A stretch of DNA of 26,496 bases from Baffinella frigidus (GCA_026770585.1 MU646562.1:29385-55880), one strand, 5' to 3'. Positions 8,654 through 17,256 are shown, numbered from the stretch's first letter. Notes: a model not told the origin generated them from the letters alone. Made by a program: numbers and translations.

Positions 8654-8671
8654 TAACCGCGTGATCATGTA

Positions 8672-8888
8672 CCACTCGAGGCTGGAACAGGGAGCATTTT
8701 AAATGTGGGGTTGTTAAAGTTAGTAACAGTCGCGGGCAGGCTTGGTCACGTAGCTGCGGGATATCCCGCAGCTACGTGACCAAACGCCCCTATTTGTATG
8801 AAAATTACTACACCCCACTTTGTTTTCACTTGTAAAGGACTCGTCAAGTTATTTTTTAAAAAACAGTGACATTTCTAGGCTCGAGTGG
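8672..8888. mobile_element. family D foldback (CCACTCGAGGCT), copy 1
   Basis: Ends ccactcgaggctgg and ctaggctcgagtgg. At 8742-8783 is a perfect 42-bp palindrome with arm ttggtcacgt + agctgcgggat. Next to it is gaaaattactacacc, the core motif seen in other families. 217 bp, no coding capacity. Confidence 0.85.
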
Positions 8889-8920
8889 AAGGCGTTGTGA
8901 AGTATGAAGTTTGGGAAGGC

Positions 8921-8967
8921 CAGCGGGCGAGGTTGGCGGAGGCGATCTTTGCTGTTGGGTGCCCCCC
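8921..8967 (+). repeat. exon-like repeat, copy 2 (site without family D)
   Basis: gcgggcgaggttggcggagg then cgatctttgctgttgggtgc. This is an unoccupied version of the site that carries a family D element at 9483-9694. Confidence 0.5.
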
Positions 8968-9146
8968 CTGTTCGGGGCTTGGGGGTCAGGATCGTGGGTG
9001 TCAACGTTGGTGGCATCGTTGCTTGATGGAATCGTTGGTGGAATCGGTGGTGTGATCTTTGGTGTGATCGTCGGTGCTGTATCCAACACGTGTCCAAAAC
9101 GTGTCCAACACCCAGCACGTCTAAAACATCCTGGTACAAACACACG

Positions 9147-9251
9147 TATCCCTTAAGTGGCGAGCTGGTCAAATTTGACCCGCATGAGGTCCTAGGCAGG
9201 TCCTAGGACCCTACCGTAGGGCGTATGAGCCTACCCACCACTTGGGGGATA
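9147..9251. mobile_element. family A foldback, copy 2
   Basis: Ends tatcccttaagtggcgag and caccacttgggggata. The subterminal hairpin is ggtcaaatttgacc (9167-9180), and the core ggaccctaccgtagggcgta is present. Confidence 0.75.
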
Positions 9252-9482
9252 AACCGGCAGTCGCGTCCATATATATTAATATACCGCGGGGGAGGGGGGA
9301 GAAGGGAGGCCCAGTGCACTGCCAGCCGTGAAATTTCGTCCCAAGTCTCCACTAAGTCAATTTCCCCTGTAGCCACAGCCTTAAGTCAATATTGTGGGCC
9401 CGGGGCCCATTACAGTGTTTCAAACGGGTCTTTACTACACCCCTGAAATATTCTGGCTGGCAGTGCAGTGGGCGAGGTTGGC

Positions 9483-9694
9483 CCACTCGAGGCTGGAAGA
9501 GGGAGTATTTCAAATGTGGGGGTTGTAAATTTAGTACCAGTCACGGGCATGCTTGGTCACGTATCTCAAGTTATAACTTGAGATACGTGACCAAATGCCC
9601 CTATTTGTGTAAAAATTACTACACAATTCCTTTGTTTTCTTCACTTGTAAAAGAATGACTGTTTTAAAATGGTCACATTTCTAGCCTCGAGTGG
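9483..9694. mobile_element. family D foldback, copy 2, with an identifiable related empty site
   Basis: Ends ccactcgaggctgg and ctagcctcgagtgg, 212 bp. A perfect 42-bp palindrome occupies 9553-9594, arm ttggtcacgt + atctcaagtta. The left flank (ggcgaggttggc) and right flank (ccggaggcgatcatggct) join up as gaggttggcggaggcgatc in the related sequence at 8921-8967, so any target duplication is very short (1-2 bp). Confidence 0.85.
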
Positions 9695-10203
9695 CCGGAG
9701 GCGATCATGGCTGGGGGAAAACACCCGATCTGTTTTTTTGTCCCTAGGCTCTACGGTAGGCAATGCCGTAGGGACATAGGGGGGTTCCTGCGGATACGGT
9801 TACGAAAAAGGGCTACGGGGGGTTCCTACAGATATGGTTCCGGAAGGTTGAGGAGTCTCGGTACTCCGACCGGTCGGGGTCGGCGTTCCCCTCGCGAGGC
9901 ACAAACAATTTCATTTTCGATTGTTATTGAACCATTCCATGTTCGATTACCGTTTCATGTTCGATTGGTGTTGTTCTTTTGCAGGCAACCTTTCGTGTTC
10001 CAGTCTTTCCAGTGCCGGGTTTGCATCGGACGTTGTCTATCTGTCCCACGCCGGGAGAGGTGGGTTGGAGGGTTTCCAGCCAAACCCTAACCCTTCAGCC
10101 CAAAGGAGAGAAAGAGCGCAAAACCTCCCGCGATACATCGCAAGCCCGAAACAGAAACAATGCAAACACTGCACGCGAAACGGCGCACGCAATCACGTTT
10201 CCA
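9695..10203. other. mostly unassigned; family C-like fragment at 9745-9835
   Basis: taggctctacggtaggcaat, gggacataggggggttcctg and a second cggggggttcctacagatat are duplicated halves of the family C core. Beyond 9850 the frames are weak and I recognise no protein. gttcgattaccgtttcatg phrases repeat at 9935-9970. Confidence 0.45.
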
Positions 10204-10350
10204 AGGCGGGCCCGTTTCTTCAGGCCCATAGCCTTTCGTATCACTCAACTCAAGGCTCAAGGACCTCATTTAGGACTTGTATTGAGAGTAATAAAGAAGA
10301 AGAAGAAGACACACTAGAGAGATAATACTACTCTTTCTCTCCTTGTCTCT
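10204..10350 (+). mobile_element. retroposon-like (GAA)n-tailed repeat, copy 1
   Basis: Body: gggcccgtttcttcaggccc, gtatcactcaactcaaggct, caaggacctcatttaggact and tgtattgagagtaataaaga, followed by a GAA microsatellite (to about 10310) and a shared 3' flank acactagagagataatacta. Three more copies, all in the opposite orientation, lie at 19411, 24200 and 26132. AATAAA followed by a simple-repeat tail is typical of LINE-mobilised short elements. No clear RNA polymerase III box was recognised. Confidence 0.6.
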
Positions 10351-10429
10351 GCTCTCTCTCTCTCTAACTATCCCCTCTCTCTGCTAGTATCGCTCCCTCG
10401 CGAGGATTACCACAGGCGTGCCCCCCCAT

Positions 10430-10568
10430 CCCCCCAAACCGGGTGTGTCCAACACCCCACATCTAACACGCCCCGGTACAAACACACATATAAACTAAAA
10501 CACCCCGGTACAAACACACGTATAAACCAGAGGTCTCGTCCACAATAAAACGGGGGGTCTCGTCCACA
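10430..10568. repeat. direct duplication, copy 1 of 2
   Basis: ccccaaaccgggtgtgtcca, aacacgccccggtacaaaca, cacatataaactaaaacacc and ggtctcgtccaca are repeated almost exactly at 10790-10932. With the exon piece to its right this forms one half of a ~250-bp tandem duplication that was later split by a family A element. Confidence 0.85.
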
Positions 10569-10578
10569 AATAGCATTA

Positions 10579-10682
10579 TATCCCTTAATTGGCGAGGGGT
10601 CAAAATTGACCCCAAAGAGGTCCTAGGCAGGTCCTAGGGCCCTACAGTAGGGCGTATGGGCATACTCGCCACTTAAGGGATA
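10579..10682. mobile_element. family A foldback, copy 3, inserted at a TA
   Basis: Ends tatcccttaattggcgag and ctcgccacttaagggata; hairpin ggggtcaaaattgacccc at 10596-10613. The right flank ccgcggggtggttgcaggtg matches the duplicate at 10959, where ggta directly precedes ccgcgggg. The element thus sits at a TA, and TA is present at both of its ends. Confidence 0.85.
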
Positions 10683-10693
10683 CCGCGGGGTGG

Positions 10694-10730
10694 TTGCAGG
10701 TGTTCCCGTACAGGACGCGATGCTGGACGC
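10694..10730 (-). pseudogene. echo of the lipase RVLYGN exon, truncated
   Basis: On the - strand it reads QHRVLYGNTCNHPA, a copy of HHRVLYGNTCNDPA in the exon at 10960-11071. It breaks off after ~40 bp, where an inverted palindrome (10748-10785) starts. The ccgcg-gta junction is kept, but its GTA is now supplied by the inserted family A element. Confidence 0.7.
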
Positions 10731-10747
10731 GAGCGCCAGATAATACT

Positions 10748-10785
10748 GGTCACGTGATGCCCTTCGTCAAGGGCATCACGTGACC
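10748..10785. repeat. palindrome with 17-bp arms
   Basis: ggtcacgtgatgccctt-cgtc-aagggcatcacgtgacc. The right arm resembles the exon text gaagggcagcacgtgg at 11023-11038, which should follow the truncated echo here. It looks as if exon sequence was turned into a hairpin by snap-back copying. Confidence 0.8.
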
Positions 10786-10789
10786 CCCC

Positions 10790-10932
10790 CCCCACCCCCA
10801 AACCGGGTTTGTCCAACACCCCACATCTAACACATCCCGGTACAAACACACATATAAACTAAAACACCCCGGTACAAACACACGTATAAACCGGAGGTCT
10901 CGTCCACTAAACCGGGGGTCGCGTCCACAATG
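10790..10932. repeat. direct duplication, copy 2 of 2
   Basis: Second copy of 10430-10568 (aaccgggtttgtccaacacc ... ggtctcgtccactaaaccgg). It lies immediately downstream, in gene sense, of the lipase exon and is probably intron sequence. Confidence 0.85.
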
Positions 10933-10959
10933 AAGGGGAGGTCTGGTGGTGATAGGTAC

Positions 10960-11071
10960 CGCGGGGTCGTTGCAGGTGTTGCCGTAGAGGACGCGATGGT
11001 GGAAGGACGCGAGCGCGAGCGTGAAGGGCAGCACGTGGTTCAGCCCCATCTCCACCAGGAGCGGCCGGCAC
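10960..11071 (-). CDS. DUF676-type lipase, C-terminal-side exon
   Basis: Read on the - strand after a good acceptor (gcatcgcag, AG at 11073-11072) this gives CRPLLVEMGLNHVLPFTLAL then ASFHHRVLYGNTCNDPA, ending at a donor (gcg|gtacct). The family pattern at this place is a hydrophobic 'LL.M' helix, 'F..AL..F..RVLYAN' and 'D..V'; all are visible. It starts in phase 2 and ends in phase 0. The recognised 5' exons lie 9.7 kb away (20725-21320), and about 30-40 residues expected between AAPHLG and this exon were not found. It may belong to that gene or to a broken paralogue. Further 3' exons were not recognised. Confidence 0.65.
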
Positions 11072-11235
11072 CTGCGATGCCCCGCCAACCCGAACGCTGA
11101 AGCCACCCACATCATCCAATTTCGCGCGACGTAAGGCCCTTCAAGCCCGCCGCATTCCGGCGTCGCTTATTTTTTAAACTCCAAAAAGGGTGTCGAGAGT
11201 TTTAAAAACGGTACGTAACTTCCCAATTGCTCAAA

Positions 11236-11334
11236 CCGTGAGGGCTGGTGGTCATCTCAGAGTTGCGTGGGACTTGGAGCCATTTTAACCACGCGCTGCT
11301 AAAACATGACGGGGCCAGCCACCAACCCTCACGG
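11236..11334. mobile_element. foldback with CCGTGAGGGYTGGTGG ends
   Basis: ccgtgagggctggtgg faces ccaccaaccctcacgg. The same ends occur, reversed, around 16478-16657. About 100 bp. Confidence 0.6.
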
Positions 11335-11364
11335 TGGACTACGTGGTTTTCATGTTGAAAGGTG

Positions 11365-11450
11365 GCCCGTTCAACTTCACCTATTTCAGCCCTCTTGCGG
11401 TACCGGAAGACAACTAGTCACGTGACCCCTCGATTCCGGGGGTCTTGGTT
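11365..11450. repeat. dispersed repeat, homologous to 13040-13120
   Basis: cccgttcaacttcacctatt ... acaactagtcacgtgacccc. The hairpin acccctcgattccgggggt corresponds to atccctggatgccaggggt in the other copy. Confidence 0.5.
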
Positions 11451-11479
11451 CACGAGCGCCTCCGACACTAAGGTACCTT

Positions 11480-11641
11480 AATAGGGTAATGGACTAAAAA
11501 TGGGGTAGTTAGGCCTACGGCATTGCCTAGGACCTCCTACTGTAGGCCAAAATGCTAGGACTGTTTGGTCATAGGAGCCCTACGGCCTACGGTAGGCAAT
11601 TCCGTAGGCCTAACTACCCCATGTTTAGTCCATTATCCTAT
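11480..11641. mobile_element. foldback with ATAGGGTAATGGACTAAA ends
   Basis: aatagggtaatggactaaaa and gtttagtccattatccta are inverted, as are ggggtagttaggcctacggc and aggcctaactacccc inside them. The tip has the CCTACGGTAGG core. Confidence 0.8.
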
Positions 11642-11776
11642 GAAGGTAGGTCCGGTTATACATTTAGTATCGTAGGTCCTTTAGGAAGCACTTAGTTCGA
11701 GCCCTCTCTGGACGCCTTAAGTTGACGGTCCGACGTCATAAGTTCAATAAAAGTCTCTTCTCTTCTCTTCTCTTCT

Positions 11777-11813
11777 CGTCAGCCCCATCCCCACCAGCAG
11801 CGGGCGGCACCGA
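11777..11813 (-). pseudogene. echo of the lipase exon start
   Basis: On the - strand RCRPLLVGMGLT copies RCRPLLVEMGLN of the exon at 10960-11071, then runs into a TCTCT microsatellite. One small part of the exon only. Confidence 0.65.
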
Positions 11814-11977
11814 TTTTCGAGATCAGCCGATACGTGAATAATCCACAGTACCCTACGGTAGGCAAATCCGCCGGGACATATGCTCACGCAATTGTGTACC
11901 GGGGGTTTCAATTCTGGGCAAACGCCCGGACGTGGAAAGGACGAGGAGCAGCGTCTCACCGGGTCACGCACACTCGT

Positions 11978-12060
11978 TGAGTACCGCGAAATGAAACGTT
12001 GCGATGTGCGATGTGGACCGAGGTGACGGGCATCACGTGGTTCAGCCCCATCTCCATCCG
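11978..12060 (-). pseudogene. diverged echo of the lipase exon
   Basis: gcatcacgtggttcagcccc then atctccatcc (12029-12058) matches the exon closely; on the - strand it reads MEMGLNHVMPVTSVHIAHRN. The remainder (gtaccgcgaaatgaaacgtt, gcgatgtgcgatgtgg) is a poor copy of the RVLYGN part. Confidence 0.6.
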
Positions 12061-12069
12061 CCCACCCAC

Positions 12070-12231
12070 TCAGCCAGAGGCCTACCAAGCCATTTTCGGA
12101 CTCTGAGAGCCCGACTTTCCGTGACCTTGTCCGTAGGAACCCCCTATGTCCCTACGGGTTGCCTACCGTAGGGTCCTAGGTCTTATCGCTTAAGGGTTAT
12201 TCGAAATCCCTTGGAAGTCAGCTGTGTGGAC
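12070..12231. mobile_element. family C foldback, copy 4
   Basis: ggcctaccaagccattttcg at the left, aaatcccttggaagtcagct then gtgtgg at the right, with tgtccctacgggttgcctac between. The hairpin ggactctgagagccc has one mismatch. Confidence 0.7.
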
Positions 12232-12404
12232 ATGCGCATTGCAAGTTCCTGAGATCCGAGGAAGGCAGGCTGAAGAAATCTTGGGGTGTATTTATTGGAC
12301 GTGCATGGTAGTAATTTTGGACACGCCAGTACTAAATTGGTGACTTTTGATCCTGGGCAACAATCCTCATTCTCGGGAAGAAGTTGCGGCACCTGCGCAA
12401 GCAC

Positions 12405-12607
12405 CCACTCGAGGCTGGAAATGGAAATGCGACTATTTTAAAACAGGGATTCGTTTACAAGTGAAGAAAAAAAAGAAATGTGTGTAATTTTCACACAAAT
12501 GGGGGCGTTTGGTCACGTTGCGGGCGGAAATCACCACGAATGACCGTGACTGGTACTAAGTTTGACAGCCCCATATTTAAAATAGTCCCATTTCTAGCCT
12601 CGAGTGG
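12405..12607. mobile_element. family D foldback, copy 3 (decayed core)
   Basis: Ends ccactcgaggctggaaatgg and cccatttctagcctcgagtg g. It runs in the opposite orientation to copies 1-2. The central palindrome has lost symmetry (ggtcacgttgcgggcggaaa ... gaccgtgac). The bases AC occur on both sides of the ends. Confidence 0.8.
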
Positions 12608-12628
12608 ACGCGCCGCCAATCTAATCGC

Positions 12629-12783
12629 AAGTTGAATACGATCTGGCGACGAAAATTACTACACGGTTGTTTTTACTGTTACTGAATACGATCTGGCAAC
12701 GAAAATTCCTACACACTTGGTCCATACGAGTAATAGTAAAAACAATTGTGTAGTGATTTTCGTTGACAGATCGTGTTCAACTT
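12629..12783. mobile_element. foldback with AAAATTACTACAC core, copy 2
   Basis: Outer arms aagttgaatacgatctgg and cagatcgtgttcaactt; inner gcgacgaaaattactacacg faces ttgtgtagtgattttcgttg. A partial tandem copy of the left arm (ttactgaatacgatctggca) is included. Confidence 0.75.
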
Positions 12784-13196
12784 GAATACTCGTCTGGATG
12801 AAATCTTGGGTTACTCACGCGGTCGGGACTGGCGTCACTTCAATTTCATCTTGGAACATACCACAATCTGTCCACATAAAGAGGCGTAAGATAGCATCAT
12901 TGTATGTCTAAAATAGCATACACACCCTCATCTTCGGCGTCGGAAGCCTCAGATAGCGGGAGAGATTATGTCGTGTTCCGACATTAAATTCCCGTCAGTT
13001 CCAGCCCTCAAGCGCGTGAATCTTTTGTGTTGGTAATAGACCCGTTCAACTCCACCTATGTTAACCCTTTTCCAGTGAACAATTAGCCACGAGATCCCTG
13101 GATGCCAGGGGTCTAGTCATGGTCCGGAACCCGTGGGGCGCATGCCAGAGAAGCCGCGCGCCAAGAGGCGCGAAGAGGAGGGGGGGGGCGAGGGGG
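12784..13196. other. no gene recognised; repeat copy at 13040-13120
   Basis: 13040-13120 matches 11365-11450 (gttcaactccacctatgtta, hairpin ccctggatgccaggg). The last 80 bp before the gap are GC- and G-rich. Confidence 0.4.
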
Positions 13197-13836
13197 NNNN
13201 NNNNNNNNNNNNNNNNNNNNNNNNNNNNNNNNNNNNNNNNNNNNNNNNNNNNNNNNNNNNNNNNNNNNNNNNNNNNNNNNNNNNNNNNNNNNNNNNNNNN
13301 NNNNNNNNNNNNNNNNNNNNNNNNNNNNNNNNNNNNNNNNNNNNNNNNNNNNNNNNNNNNNNNNNNNNNNNNNNNNNNNNNNNNNNNNNNNNNNNNNNNN
13401 NNNNNNNNNNNNNNNNNNNNNNNNNNNNNNNNNNNNNNNNNNNNNNNNNNNNNNNNNNNNNNNNNNNNNNNNNNNNNNNNNNNNNNNNNNNNNNNNNNNN
13501 NNNNNNNNNNNNNNNNNNNNNNNNNNNNNNNNNNNNNNNNNNNNNNNNNNNNNNNNNNNNNNNNNNNNNNNNNNNNNNNNNNNNNNNNNNNNNNNNNNNN
13601 NNNNNNNNNNNNNNNNNNNNNNNNNNNNNNNNNNNNNNNNNNNNNNNNNNNNNNNNNNNNNNNNNNNNNNNNNNNNNNNNNNNNNNNNNNNNNNNNNNNN
13701 NNNNNNNNNNNNNNNNNNNNNNNNNNNNNNNNNNNNNNNNNNNNNNNNNNNNNNNNNNNNNNNNNNNNNNNNNNNNNNNNNNNNNNNNNNNNNNNNNNNN
13801 NNNNNNNNNNNNNNNNNNNNNNNNNNNNNNNNNNNN
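13197..13836. other. assembly gap, 640 N
   Basis: A run of Ns. The sequence on both sides is G-rich, which may have stopped reads. Reading frames crossing it are meaningless. A missing lipase exon could lie here. Confidence 1.
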
Positions 13837-14114
13837 TGGCACAGCCACCCGCGGGTGGGTGCTGCTCCACATTGGAGGAGAGAGAGGAAGGGGCTGCGTC
13901 GTATGCGTCGCATCGCTGATTGAAGATTGGGGGAGGGGAAGGGGGTGCGGCGGATTGGTGATTGGAGATTGGGGGAGAGGATGCCCCCAGGGCCGTGCGC
14001 ACCCGAGCAACCATCCCCCTCAGAACCCCCCCCCCCGCGGATCCTGGGTTGAGGGTTGAAGGTTGAGGTGAGTGCCGCAGACCCAGGGTGAGCACCGAGC
14101 ACGTTTGCCACACA

Positions 14115-14147
<33 letters not shown>

Positions 14148-14224
14148 GCTTTCTCTCTTTCTCTCGCACACACACATGCCCCTCAGAACCCCCCTCGGCG
14201 CCGACCCTGCCTCGCGCAAACCGT
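13837..14224. repeat. low-complexity and CT microsatellite, no gene
   Basis: gattgggggagaggatgc and gattgggggaggggaagg are local repeats (13920-13985). cccctcagaaccccccc occurs at 14018 and 14180 on either side of a TCTCT/CTTTC microsatellite at about 14115-14165. Confidence 0.7.
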
Positions 14225-14361
14225 CCACTAGCCCTCTGAGGTGGCCCAAATAGTGCTCTGGGGCATCGATTTGTCTTGGATCGAGGTCGGATCCGACCCC
14301 GATCCAAGGCAAATCGAAAATGCCCCAGAGCACTCTTTGAGCCACCTCCAAGGGCTAGTGG
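14225..14361. mobile_element. foldback with CCACTAGCCCT ends
   Basis: ccactagccctctgaggtgg and ccacctccaagggctagtgg face each other, as do gtgctctggggcatcgattt and aaatgccccagagcac. The tip gaggtcggatccgacccc is a palindrome. A fragment of one end (ccactagccctccgaagtgg) recurs at 17999. 137 bp. Confidence 0.85.
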
Positions 14362-14403
14362 TACGAGCGCGTGGTACGAGCGCGGTTAGTCATCTCGTAG
14401 GAT

Positions 14404-14567
14404 GAGGATCTCGTTTTAGATTCGTAAAGTGGCTCGTTCTGGTACAAATAATAAAACTAAAGGGGCTACACGTGACGTGTAGCCCCTTTAGTTTGTGACG
14501 TGTAGCCCCTTTAGTTTTATTATTTGTACCAGAACGAGCCACTTGACTAATCTAAAACCAGATCCTC
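14404..14567. mobile_element. foldback with internal tandem of its tip
   Basis: gaggatctcgttttagattc and taatctaaaaccagatcctc form the ends; gtggctcgttctggtacaaa pairs with tttgtaccagaacgagccac. The tip phrase gacgtgtagcccctttagtt occurs twice, after its inverted form. Confidence 0.85.
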
Positions 14568-14633
14568 TCACTATTAATCTCGTAGGGACGACCGCGGAAT
14601 GCGTGTGCGTCGACGGGAGCTTCGGGCGCGGGG

Positions 14634-14830
14634 TTTAAGGTTCAGGGTTCAGGGTTCAGGGTTCAGAGTTTACGATTTAGGTTTCAGGGTTCAGGGTGCA
14701 GGGTTCAGGGTTCAGGGTTCAGGGTTCAGGGTTCAGGGTTCAGGGTTCAGGGTTCAGGGCTCAGGGTTCAGGGTTCAGGGTTCAGGGTTCAGGGTTTACG
14801 GTTCAGGGCCAGGGTTCAGAGTTGACAGTT
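14634..14830. repeat. satellite of TTCAGGG heptamers
   Basis: Over twenty copies of ttcaggg or close variants. The + frame translates as GFRVQGS repeats, which I treat as satellite and not protein. Confidence 0.9.
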
Positions 14831-14879
14831 TAGATTTCAGGATGCGTAGGGTTAAGGTAGGGATGAGGCAGGGTTAACG

Positions 14880-15129
14880 GTGAGGGAGCACCTGGAGAAA
14901 CCACCCTCGGGGAGTCGCGCCCCCTCGAAGACCCCCCCCACGCGGCAAATCCAGCGTTTGGGCTCCCAGCGTCCGTGCCCGAGTGCGATTTCCTTTGATT
15001 CGGTTTGAATCGATTTGATTTGATGTGTGCGGATTCCTCCCCGCCCGCCTGGCCCGGTTGGGGCGGGAGTGTTCGGCCGCGGGCCTTGGTGGAGCGCCAG
15101 CCTGCGAGCGCGCTCGGGGGTCAGGGTTT
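14880..15129. other. no gene recognised
   Basis: GC-rich unique-looking sequence with ttgattcggtttgaatcgat at 14995. Frames such as RLARLGRECSAAGLGG are not recognisable. Confidence 0.35.
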
Positions 15130-15216
15130 AGGCCCAAAGTTGACGCATGTGTACCGCACACCCAGCATGTCAACTTACGAGTAGTCCGCGAGTCAACCCG
15201 ATGGAGGCAGAGCTGG
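15130..15216 (+). repeat. dispersed repeat with the TGTACCGCACACCCAG motif, copy 3
   Basis: aaagttgacgcatgtgtacc, gcacacccagcatgtcaact, tacgagtagtccgcgagtca and ggaggcagagct. It is followed directly by family A. Confidence 0.55.
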
Positions 15217-15321
15217 TATCCCTTAAGTGGCCAGTAGGCTCATACGCCCTACCGTAGGGCCCTAGGACCTGCCTAGGACCCCTTGGCCGACAAATGTGAC
15301 GGCATGGCCACTTAAGGGCTA
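15217..15321. mobile_element. family A foldback, copy 4
   Basis: Ends tatcccttaagtggccag and tggccacttaagggcta. Core catacgccctaccgtagggc then cctaggacctgcctagg. Confidence 0.8.
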
Positions 15322-15684
15322 GGGTTCAGGGTTCAGGGGTTCGGCTCTGCGCGTTGCGGCCGAGCAGTTCCGAGGGGTCAGCGTTCAAAACCGGTGGTGG
15401 AGCCATCATTGTCATTCCCCCCTGAGTTCGGCCTCCCGCTACCGAGCGAACTCGGCACACATAAGCCAGTCAGGCTCGAAAAACGACCTTGGCTTTCAAG
15501 TAAAAGTACTTGAAAACTTTAAGAACACTGCCAGGTTGGAGCTTTTGTATCAGTCAACTCAAGGCGAAAATCGATTTTCGAAGTACCCAATCTGGGTACC
15601 TCGTTTCTAAGTTGACAGATTTTGTGGGTGAATTGACTTTGACAAAAATCTCTGGATTTGCAGTGAAGTACGCCAAGCTGGCAG
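15322..15684. repeat. small palindromes, no gene
   Basis: ttcgattttcgaagtaccc at 15567 and gtacccaatctgggtac (15583-15599) are short hairpins; caagtaaaagtacttg is a 16-bp palindrome at 15497-15512. One phrase, tatcagtcaactcaaggc, resembles the retroposon body. Confidence 0.45.
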
Positions 15685-15842
15685 GCCTTGCTCGGATCGC
15701 GAGGGGGCAAACGCATCGCCTAATTTCTGGCTAGCCTTCCAAATGGGAAGTCTAGCGCCCACAACTTGAACACGACGCGAACCAATTTTTTGATTCGTAC
15801 CCGAATCAAAAAGATCCGTTTGCCCTCGCTATCCGAGCAAGG
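15685..15842. mobile_element. foldback with CCTTGCTCGGAT ends
   Basis: ccttgctcggatcgcgaggg and ccctcgctatccgagcaagg are inverted; ggcaaacg and cgtttgcc continue the pairing. gattcgtacccgaatc is an inner palindrome. 158 bp. Parts of the end (cttgctccgagcaagg) recur as a palindrome at 15941. Confidence 0.8.
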
Positions 15843-16107
15843 TCTACACCCTGAACCCAAGCGTTGCGGTTGCGGGTTGCAGGTTTGGGGAATTGGGGAT
15901 ACGCATGGTGTAGGGTGAATGGGGGGTTACGCATGGTGTCCTTGCTCCGAGCAAGGAACGTGCGCGCGCGCTACGGCCGAGCACTTCTCACCCTCCACAC
16001 CCCACCCTCCACACCTCGCAACCCTAAACCCCAAACCCCGCACCCCTAGACCCCAAACCCTAGAGGGAGTCTGGGCTGGAGAACGGGACGCAGCGCAGGG
16101 CACCTAC

Positions 16108-16246
16108 CCACACGGTGGGCTTCGAGGGTTTTGTTGGGCCTGCATTCCAGGGGGGGTACGTGACCAAACTGCACCATAAAATCTGTAAAGTTGATTGCAT
16201 CAAGGCAAGTTGACTTTTGATGAAAGGTTGGTAGTCCACCGTGTGG
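16108..16246. mobile_element. family G foldback, copy 2
   Basis: Ends ccacacggtgggcttcgagg and tagtccaccgtgtgg. Inner gcaccataaaatctgtaaag then ttgattgcatcaaggcaagt matches copy 1 at 3611-3748. Confidence 0.75.
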
Positions 16247-16920
16247 CCTGTGTGCGAAAACTGAAGAGAGTGACATCGGAGAGATGGCTAGACTCGGTAT
16301 GTGCGGACACAACGGGGTCAGGCATTGGAGCCGTTGTGTCCCAGAGGTGTTCCACACGATCCCTTAAGTTGATTTCTCGGGTTCGCAGTACAAATCCGGC
16401 AACTTTCGGCGAATCGCACCTGAAAAGGCTCGTAACCCTCGTTCCACACGAGAGCGGTGGTTCGGACGGGCCCGCCTCTCCACCCACCAACCCTCACGGC
16501 AGGACCAAATCGACTCATTTCGACCTGTTCCCCAACTTTGATTTTTGCACCAAGATTGGGACTTGAGTTGACACAGAGACCCCAGATCTGGGGTCTCTGC
16601 AAGGTGAATCTGAGGTCAGAAAATGGACGATTTGGTGTTTCCGTGAGGGTTGGTGGACCCCCGCATCTGATTCCGAGCGCTGGGCGCCCCGTGGGCAGGC
16701 TGCTGGTACACCTTGCGACGCGCGAGCATGCCTCACTCTGCCTCTGTTCATCGTTGGTCCTCAACATAAGGATACCGGGCGTTGATTGCCCTCCTATGTG
16801 GTACACTCCTATGGAGGGTAACCCTCGGTACACATGTGTCAACTTTTGGTGTGAACACGATGAGTCAACCCGACTGAGGCAGAGCTACGATGGGGCAGCG
16901 CACCGCCACCACCAACATCT
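16247..16920. repeat. foldbacks and palindromes, no gene recognised
   Basis: cccaccaaccctcacgg (16483-16499) and ccgtgagggttggtgg (about 16640) mark an inverted pair like 11236-11334. agagaccccagatctggggtctct (16577-16600, broken here as agagaccccaga + tctggggtctct) is a perfect palindrome. cacaacgg...ccgttgtg lies at 16308-16345. The long frames in both directions over 16195-16933 are explained by this symmetry. Confidence 0.55.
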
Positions 16921-16949
16921 ACCTCTGCCTTAGTTAATCTCGGCTCATC

Positions 16950-17256
16950 CAAGTGCTCGGCCGCAACTCAGAAGTGCTCGGCCGCAACTCAGTAAGTTGA
17001 CATCCCGGTTCTGTGGTACACAACCGTCAACATAGGAGCGTCGTGAGCGGCTTTTGCGCCCGGGAGACGACATTCTGAAGCCTGGAGACGAGCAGGGAGG
17101 AGATGCGCAGGGTGGGGCAGCGCACCGGCAGCGCTCGCCGCCCACGCGGCCAGCCCCGTGGCCGCCGCGTCGCTCGTCGTCGCAGCCCCGCGGGGCGACG
17201 GGGCGGTGCGCGGGGAGAGGAGGCTGGAGGAGGCGGAGGGCGATTGCATGGCCCTG
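16950..17256 (+). other. GC-rich stretch, possible exon, unidentified
   Basis: On the + strand one frame ends with VRGERRLEEAEGDCMALP just before a family D element. Short copies of that end occur at 17546 (tttcatggccatggtgatg) and 17645 (gtgcatggccctggtgatg), reading MAMVM and CMALVMP. This resembles the echo pattern around known exons, but no family is recognised and the - strand frames are equally long. aagtgctcggccgcaactca is repeated in tandem at 16951-16991. Confidence 0.25.

Noticed and set aside
13061-14351. Very long frames (up to 412 codons) on both strands
   Set aside because: They consist mainly of the 640-N gap and a CT microsatellite.
14599-14877. A 92-codon + frame with GFRVQGSGFRVQG repeats
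   Set aside because: It is the translation of a TTCAGGG heptamer satellite; the repetition is at DNA level and other frames are also open.
16195-16933. Long frames on both strands (123 to 174 codons)
   Set aside because: They overlap inverted repeats and palindromes, and show no recognisable domain.
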